Origin: CBFIDE01 sp965661265
GTDB lineage: Bacteria > Bacteroidota > Bacteroidia > Flavobacteriales > Schleiferiaceae
Length of the DNA stretch: 64,000 nt
Direction: 5' to 3'
NCBI GenBank assembly: GCA_965661265.1
Contig: CBFIDE010000011.1
Location: 1-64,000, forward strand
The notes beneath the pieces were generated by a model. That model ran no database searches, was not told where the DNA came from, and saw only the letters and a program-made list of their open reading frames with translations. Below, in pieces: positions 58,932 through 64,000 of this stretch; the first letter of the stretch is position 1, and each line of letters begins with the position of its first letter. Position numbers and translations under genes: made by a program.

Positions 58932-60545
58932 TTATCTTTTACTTAAACCTAAAACGTAAAAGTTGAAATTTAAGGGATCAAACAAATCCACTAGGCTGTC
59001 TATCCATTGATGTCCTTCACTCAAATAGAACTTCATCATATTGTCATGGCGCTCTTGCAAACTATTAGACGGGAATAATTCATGAAAAATCCTATCAATC
59101 TTTTCCATCTCTATAGTGTACTTCTTTTTTTCAGCCCGTAAGAGCTTTTTCTTAAGGTTCTCAATGCCATTCAGCTGTTTCTGCCTTTGAGCATTGACAG
59201 CCCCCAACATACTTTTGTCTGTAAGCTTAGCGACCATTTCTAGATCATCAAAAATGCTCTCTATTTTATCGCTATAAGCCTTTAGCTCGGGGTCTTGATC
59301 TGTTTTGCTCTTCACCCACTTGGCTTTTAAGTCCTCTTTGGACAGAAATAAATCTCTTATTTCTAGCCCAATACTTTCCATTCTTTTTGTTTCTAATGAT
59401 GGAATTATCATCGCTGAATTCCTTAAAACTAAAAGTGGATAAACTTGATTATAAGCTTCAAAAACAGATTTTAACTGAAACCAATAGGCCAATTCCCCTC
59501 CTCCGCCTATATAGGCCAGATTAGGAAGTATGGTTTCTTGATATAAGGGTCTTAGAACCACATTTGGACTAAAACGCTCTGGATACTTTTGAAGCTCTTC
59601 TTGGATTTCTTCTTTACTAAAACTTAATTCCTGATTTAGAACTTGATACTTACCTCCTTCATAAACTATTCGTTCTCTGTAGGATTTACCTAAATAAAAC
59701 AGATTGATATCCCTAAATTCTACCTGAGAATGATAGTCATTATATAACTGCTTATTATAATCAAGAGTACTTTTAATGGCCGTATTCTCTGTGAGCTCCT
59801 CAGCCATGATCGGAGCGAAAAGCCTCTTTAGATTTGTGGAATCTCCATCAATAACAATTAAGTCGTAATCTTTAAAAAGAGTATAGGCAATATAAGCTGT
59901 TGCATGAGACAAATTGGAATGCTCTAAATAGGCTTTATGAAATAGATCTTTTAAATATTCTGCATTCTTACCTGGTCCCAAAAGATCAGCTACCTCATTA
60001 TAAACTTCCTTAAAGTCCTTGGTTGAAAATCTGCCAACAGCTCCACCTTGATCGCTATTCCAGCTATTGACTCCTTCATTAAAATGAATGTGGTTAATTT
60101 CCTCAAAATCATGATCTTCAGTTGCCATCCAATAGACTGGCAGTACCTTATGATTTAGATACTCTAAATTTAATTTTTGACTGAGCTTGATTGCAGAGGC
60201 GATCTTATAAATAAAGAATATTGGGCCGGTAAATATATTTAGTTGATGACCTGTAGTTACGGTATAGGTGTTTTTATTTCCAAGCTGATCTATTCTTGAC
60301 TGAATACTGGCTGCTAAATCAGACTCAAGAATTAATGGCTTTAATTGTTCTTGAAGTGCATCAACTAATACACTTCTATTCTCCACAGGAAAGTTTTGCT
60401 TTCGCTCGATTTGTTTGGCAAAATTTGCCATACTCGGAAAATCTGTATAATACTTAGATAGCTTTGGGTCTTGGTTTAAGTAGTCAATGATTAATCTTGA
60501 AAACTTATTAGTTTCAGCAAAGGGAATACAGGCTATTTCTTCCAT
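58932..60545 (-). CDS. bshC: Bacillithiol synthase (cysteine-adding enzyme BshC)
   Basis: A 537-residue protein started at MEEIACIPFAETNKFS (ATG 60543-60545). The block NTYTVTTGHQLNIFTGPIFFIYKIASAIKLSQKLN, PVYWMATEDHDFEEINHIHF, and FSPNVVLRPLYQETILPNLAYIGGGGELAYWFQLK are typical of BshC, which adds cysteine to glucosamine-malate in the last step of bacillithiol synthesis. A coiled coil lies at about 430-480. BshA and BshB are not in the window. Length agrees with the family (about 530). Confidence 0.94.
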   Translation of the reverse strand: MEEIACIPFAETNKFSRLIIDYLNQDPKLSKYYTDFPSMANFAKQIERKQNFPVENRSVLVDALQEQLKPLILESDLAASIQSRIDQLGNKNTYTVTTGHQLNIFTGPIFFIYKIASAIKLSQKLNLEYLNHKVLPVYWMATEDHDFEEINHIHFNEGVNSWNSDQGGAVGRFSTKDFKEVYNEVADLLGPGKNAEYLKDLFHKAYLEHSNLSHATAYIAYTLFKDYDLIVIDGDSTNLKRLFAPIMAEELTENTAIKSTLDYNKQLYNDYHSQVEFRDINLFYLGKSYRERIVYEGGKYQVLNQELSFSKEEIQEELQKYPERFSPNVVLRPLYQETILPNLAYIGGGGELAYWFQLKSVFEAYNQVYPLLVLRNSAMIIPSLETKRMESIGLEIRDLFLSKEDLKAKWVKSKTDQDPELKAYSDKIESIFDDLEMVAKLTDKSMLGAVNAQRQKQLNGIENLKKKLLRAEKKKYTIEMEKIDRIFHELFPSNSLQERHDNMMKFYLSEGHQWIDSLVDLFDPLNFNFYVLGLSKR

Positions 60546-60608
60546 AGGTGACAAATGTATAAACAAAAATAATGCTGATGGATATCCGCTTATTGAATCC
60601 TTCTATTA

Positions 60609-61502
60609 TTAGATTCTCTTATCTCTTAATCGGATGGATCTAGGATCTTGTTTTAATAAGGTTGATAAGCATTTGAAGATTTCACTGTTATAGGCTTCAA
60701 ATTCATCTGTAAGCTCAAAGAAAGTCTTTACAATAACAGCAAAAAATTCATGAAAATTGGTGCCGGCATAGGACCTGAAAAAACTTTTTTCGCCATTTCT
60801 TATTCTTGCTATTTATTGATCCGCTAATTTGGTATAAGTCTTAAAAACCTCAGGCTCTATAAAGTCAAATTCATTATTCTCAATTCTATTTTCTAGATGA
60901 AAGGCATGAGATAATTCATGCAATCCTAATGCTCTACCGTCATTTGGAAAACTAATGCCGTATTCAAATATTTTCCAATTAAGAACAATTGCTCCAGCAG
61001 GATGAACCTCGCCATGATGTATTTTTTTAGTCATTCTAGATCGGTACACATCCGGATAATTAATGATGGTTGTGAAGTTCTCAAAGATCAAGTGTTTATA
61101 GCCAAAGGTGAGTTGGATTGCGCTTGCCGCGATTAGTATCCGCATTCTATCCTTTTCTCTTGGGTCTTTAGTAGCGTAATTATAAAAGTTCTTGGCGTTT
61201 AAAAATGATTTGAGCCTCATTCTAAACACTTCTTTCAGTTGAAAACTCAATCCTGCATAATAAGGAAAATCCCAATCTAGAATTGACTTTATTAAATGAT
61301 CATCTGCTAAGTCTTCTTGCTTTTTAAAGGGCCTTCCTGGCCTCCTTCTTCTTTTGGCATCTCTCAATTTTCGCATTCTAGAAATCCCTCCTGCAGTATG
61401 CGCTATTCCTGAATTTTATTGAATATAGGCGATGCTCCCTACCAGAAGAATAAATGTAGCAATCAAAACAGGAGAATCTGAGAAGTTACTTGCTAAAACC
61501 AT
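60609..61502 (-). pseudogene. MtfA-like zinc peptidase interrupted by two in-frame stops
   Basis: From ATG 61500-61502, immediately after the DUF4442 stop, one reading frame runs 297 codons to the TAA at 60609-60611, but it contains TAA at 61416-61418 and 60813-60815. The pieces read in order as an N-terminal membrane segment (SPVLIATFILLVGSIAYI), the zinc-binding core (LHELSHAFHLENR, with the HELSH motif of the MtfA/DUF980 family), and a C-terminal part (FFRSYAGTNFHEFFAVIVKTFFE...LSTLLKQDPR) typical of the family's end. The middle piece can be translated alone from 61376 (187 residues) with a good ribosome-binding site AGGAGGG. The whole gene appears broken, or is expressed as a truncated protein. 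Confidence 0.8.
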
Positions 61503-62006
61503 TTATACCTTAGTTTGAACTTTATTCCACTTTTTCAACTGCCATAGAGCTTTCCCATTTGCCAATAGATTTCCTTCAGAATCTTTTACACTAATACTGC
61601 AATCAACATCCTGTTTATCAGAATTTTTAAAGTTTTCAGCTATTGAGTTTATCTCCTCTTCAGAAATAGAAAATGTAGCGATAGCTGGCTTTTTAGCTTG
61701 ATAAAGATAGTCTACGTTTAAGTTTTTAAGTATTAGGCGATACTTATCTTCTCCTAAATTATGTAAGAGTAAAATGCCTGAGCACATTTCCACAGCGGTG
61801 GCCATCGCGCAAGCGTGAATACCATTTAGGTGATTTTTATTCCTTTTTATATAAGGAACTTTAATTTCTACAGATTGCTCTGTGAGCTTAACGATTTTGA
61901 ATTTATGTGGATAGTTAAAGGGGATCTTATAGAGAATTACTTTATTCAAAAGCCAAAAGTAGAATTTGGAATTCTGCGCTTTCTTGCTAATATCAGTCAG
62001 GTTCAT
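61503..62006 (-). CDS. DUF4442 hotdog-fold protein
   Basis: A 167-residue protein. NHLNGIHACAMATAVEMCSGILLLHNL at about 57-83 is the hotdog helix with the H-x-x-A pattern of the DUF4442/PaaI-like thioesterase group, followed by beta strands (RLILKNLNVDYLYQAKKPAIATFSIS, DVDCSISVKDSEGNLLANGKALWQLKKW). It may hydrolyse or bind acyl thioesters in the cytoplasm. It directly precedes the broken MtfA-like gene with adjoining stop and start. Confidence 0.83.
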   Translation of the reverse strand: MNLTDISKKAQNSKFYFWLLNKVILYKIPFNYPHKFKIVKLTEQSVEIKVPYIKRNKNHLNGIHACAMATAVEMCSGILLLHNLGEDKYRLILKNLNVDYLYQAKKPAIATFSISEEEINSIAENFKNSDKQDVDCSISVKDSEGNLLANGKALWQLKKWNKVQTKV

Positions 62007-62250
62007 ATTTTATATGATTAAGGTCAAATAGAATCTAAAGCTCAATTATGTTTGTCTGTTGTCAGAGGAAATGATCAAGGCAAAGCCTGTAAATTCAAAC
62101 CTACAGAATTAGCTTCTGCACGAATTTACATTTTTCCATCTAATAAATGATTTTGCCTAAAGCGGATCCAACTCTTTAAATTATGGATAACATTTCCACC
62201 AAAGTATTAACGTATCTTGCACTCAGAGTTTAGTACATAAATTACACTAC

Positions 62251-63468
62251 ATGACATTTAAAGAATTAGATCTAAGAGCAGATTTGCTTGAAGCTCTATC
62301 CTATATGAATTTTACCGATGCTACTGAAATACAAGAAAAGGCGATTCCGGAAATTCTAAATAACAAAGACCTTATAGGCTGTGCACAAACAGGAACTGGT
62401 AAAACGGCAGCTTTTGTATTGCCCGCACTTCATAAAATAATGGAGGCTAGCCATCCGGGTAAAACACATAGTTTAATTATCACTCCTACTAGAGAGTTAG
62501 CTATACAAATAGAACAATTAATTGAGGGACTCTCTTACTTCACCAATGCCAATTGTTTTGCGATTTATGGCGGTAGCGATGGAATATCGTGGGAAGCAGA
62601 ACGCAGAGCCTTAGAACATGGTTCAAGCATTATAGTTGCAACACCTGGTAGATTATTATCCCATCTTTCTAATGGCTACGCTGACTTTAGCTTTGTAAAG
62701 CAACTCATCTTAGACGAAGCTGATCGTATGTTGGATATTGGCTTTCATGATGATATTATGAAGATCATTGAGTATCTACCAAAGGAAAGACAGAACATCA
62801 TGTTTAGCGCTACAATGGCGCCTAAAATCAGAACCTTAGCAAAAACATTACTTCATAATCCTACTGAGATAAATTTATCTGTATCTAAGCCAGCTGCGGG
62901 TGTTACGCAAAGAGCAATTCTAGTAAAAGATGAAAATAAAAATGCCTTAGTAAAAAGTCTGTTGAATGAATTTCCAGATTATCAAAGTATCATCATCTTT
63001 TGCTCCACCAAAAGAAAAGTGGAACAACTAAGCCGGGTTTTGGCAAATTCGAAATTCAATGTAAAGCCCATTAGTTCAGATTATGAACAGGATCATAGAC
63101 AACAGGTTCTTTTAGATTTCAAGTCTAGAAGAACAAGAATTGTGGTTGCCACCGATGTATTGAGTAGAGGAATTGACGTTAAGGACATTAATTTGGTAAT
63201 CAATTATGATGTTCCCGGAGATGCGGAGGATTATGTACATAGGATTGGAAGAACAGCAAGAGCTTCTACTAAAGGCTTAGCGATCACACTAATTAATAGT
63301 GAGGATATGTATAAGTTCAGTAAGATTGAAGCGCTTATTGAAAAGCAATTTGACAAAGAAAATATTCCAGAGAAAATGGGGGTCAGCCCAGAATGGTCTG
63401 TGGAGACCAGATCTAAAAAGAAAAGAAAACCATCTAATAAGAAGTTTTATAGAAAGCCTAAATCCTAG
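62251..63468 (+). CDS. DEAD-box RNA helicase (RhlE-like)
   Basis: A 405-residue ATP-dependent RNA helicase. Q motif (FTDATEIQEKAIP), motif I AQTGTGKTAAFVLPA, PTRELAIQ, TPGRLLSHL, DEADRMLDIGFH, SATM, and ATDVLSRGIDVKDINLVINYDVPGDAEDYVHRIGRTAR are complete. The C-terminus is a short basic tail (KKKRKPSNKKFYRKPKS) instead of the RNA-binding domain of the larger helicase at 43504-45231. RhlE-type helicases act in ribosome assembly or mRNA turnover. The stop codon lies in the loop of its own terminator. Confidence 0.94.
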   Translation: MTFKELDLRADLLEALSYMNFTDATEIQEKAIPEILNNKDLIGCAQTGTGKTAAFVLPALHKIMEASHPGKTHSLIITPTRELAIQIEQLIEGLSYFTNANCFAIYGGSDGISWEAERRALEHGSSIIVATPGRLLSHLSNGYADFSFVKQLILDEADRMLDIGFHDDIMKIIEYLPKERQNIMFSATMAPKIRTLAKTLLHNPTEINLSVSKPAAGVTQRAILVKDENKNALVKSLLNEFPDYQSIIIFCSTKRKVEQLSRVLANSKFNVKPISSDYEQDHRQQVLLDFKSRRTRIVVATDVLSRGIDVKDINLVINYDVPGDAEDYVHRIGRTARASTKGLAITLINSEDMYKFSKIEALIEKQFDKENIPEKMGVSPEWSVETRSKKKRKPSNKKFYRKPKS

Positions 63469-63478
63469 GCTTTTTTTT
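63453..63478 (+). terminator. Terminator overlapping the RhlE-like stop codon
   Basis: AAAGCCTA (63453-63460) pairs with TAGGCTTT (63466-63473) around AATCC and continues into a T-run to 63478; the TAG stop at 63466-63468 is part of the stem. Confidence 0.85.
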
Positions 63479-63495
63479 GTTTTCTTTTTTTTTCA

Positions 63496-63546
63496 ATTCA
63501 ACCAAAAGGCTATTGGTTGAATCAAGGCATGCCTTGATTCAACTAA
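63496..63546. promoter_or_regulatory. Three-arm inverted-repeat element before the pterin dehydratase gene
   Basis: Bases 63516-63543 form a perfect 28-base palindrome (arms GTTGAATCAAGGCA and TGCCTTGATTCAAC). The left arm also pairs with an upstream arm: ATTCAACCAA (63496-63505) with TTGGTTGAAT (63513-63522) around a seven-base loop. The two hairpins share the middle arm and cannot form together, as in attenuators. No T-run directly follows the second hairpin. Confidence 0.65.
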
Positions 63547-63588
63547 AGAATATTTTTATATTATCAGCTATTTAAAGACTAAATAAGA

Positions 63589-63876
63589 ATGAGCAAATTG
63601 ACAGATATAGAGATTCAGGAAAGAATGAAGACCCTGAATGATAGCTGGGTTCTAAAAGGTAAATTCATACATAAGGAAGTTGTGTTTAAGAACTTTATTC
63701 AGGCCTTTGGTTTTATGAGTTCTGTTGCCTTAATCGCTGAAAAGCAAGTCCACCATCCTAATTGGAAAAACGTATATAATAAAGTCAGTATTGCACTAAA
63801 CACACATGATGTAGATGGCTTAAGCGATAAGGATTTTAGCTTAGCACAGGCAATAGATCAATTATTGGAGCATTAA
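63589..63876 (+). CDS. Pterin-4-alpha-carbinolamine dehydratase
   Basis: A 95-residue enzyme (PhhB/PCD) that dehydrates 4a-hydroxytetrahydrobiopterin after aromatic amino-acid hydroxylation. KQVHHPNWKNVYNKVSIALNTHDVDGLSDKDFSLAQAID has the catalytic H-H-P...W and H residues of the family and its length matches. No aromatic amino-acid hydroxylase is in the window, though the end of the window cuts 124 bases later with nothing recognisable in them. The element with competing hairpins ends 43 bases upstream. Confidence 0.93.
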   Translation: MSKLTDIEIQERMKTLNDSWVLKGKFIHKEVVFKNFIQAFGFMSSVALIAEKQVHHPNWKNVYNKVSIALNTHDVDGLSDKDFSLAQAIDQLLEH

Positions 63877-64000
63877 GAACATCCTATCTTAAAATATTTA
63901 GGCGTCTCTTATTTTCAGTTAGAGCTTCTCTATTTCCTTCTCGGGACTCTAAAAGAGCAATCTGCTTTTACTCATAAGTTTTCACTCCGCAGGGGTCAAT

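Noticed and set aside
1..64000. CRISPR arrays, insertion sequences, prophage
   Set aside because: No spaced direct-repeat array, transposase, integrase or phage structural gene was seen.

Overview
The window is AT-rich, gene-dense DNA from a member of the Bacteroidota, probably a free-living flavobacterium-like lineage. Support comes from type IX secretion C-terminal sorting domains, a PorD (DUF4835) gene, a SusC-like TonB-dependent receptor with a carboxypeptidase-like N-terminal domain, bacillithiol synthesis (BshC), Bacteroidota-specific families (DUF2911, DUF4294, DUF4835, the short RpoZ), and recurring TAnnTTTG promoter elements just upstream of genes. There is no phage, transposase, CRISPR array or rRNA operon. 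The only RNA gene seen is tRNA-Met.

Layout. 1-5.1 kb: a minus-strand accessory stretch with a partial gene at the edge, a GT1 glycosyltransferase, a barrel protein, a membrane acyltransferase, and an orphan ParD antitoxin coupled to a small membrane protein. 5.2-5.45 kb: tRNA-Met with its terminator and a decayed second copy. 5.6-9.1 kb: envelope lipid genes (PAP2, an ArnT-like glycosyltransferase, GT2). 9.1-13.8 kb: TonB receptor and a T9SS-exported hydrolase-like protein. 13.8-18.9 kb: PLP enzymes (class IV aminotransferase, PdxH), YqgE, DUF2911, and an LpxH-like phosphoesterase with a glycosyltransferase. 19.0-23.9 kb: the bamD-rpoZ-coaBC-porD-recN block. 24.0-27.4 kb: a putative corrinoid module. 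27.5-32.3 kb: M14 peptidase, MazG-like hydrolase, DUF481, TPR protein, and a truncated surface protein. 32.5-36.3 kb: SelD and MnmH (tRNA selenouridine), CBS protein, MFS exporter. 36.4-36.8 kb: a dead ABC-transporter ATPase. 36.8-41.1 kb: an accC-DUF4294-alkB-fabH operon. 41.2-45.8 kb: MnmE, small membrane proteins, DEAD-box helicase. 46.6-53.5 kb: a long, tightly packed minus-strand run (thioesterase, FabG, VWA protein, prohibitin, PepD, HMG-CoA-lyase-like, DCC protein). 53.5-64 kb: SSB, lipoprotein, T9SS protein, TerC, M49 peptidase, BshC, a broken MtfA-like peptidase, DUF4442, RhlE-like helicase and pterin dehydratase.

The most promising undescribed system is at 24.0-27.4 kb. A lipoprotein beta-propeller resembling the B12-capturing BtuG proteins is followed without a gap by a CobT homologue that has lost both hallmark active-site motifs and carries a strong terminator-like hairpin inside its coding sequence. 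It converges on a DUF6580 predicted transporter that lies behind an XRE regulator with three TACANNTGTA repeats at its start. Other points worth a second look are the ParD/small-membrane-protein pair, the MtfA-like peptidase split by two in-frame stops, the mutually exclusive hairpins before the pterin dehydratase, the alkB-fabH operon, and the tRNA-Met duplication.
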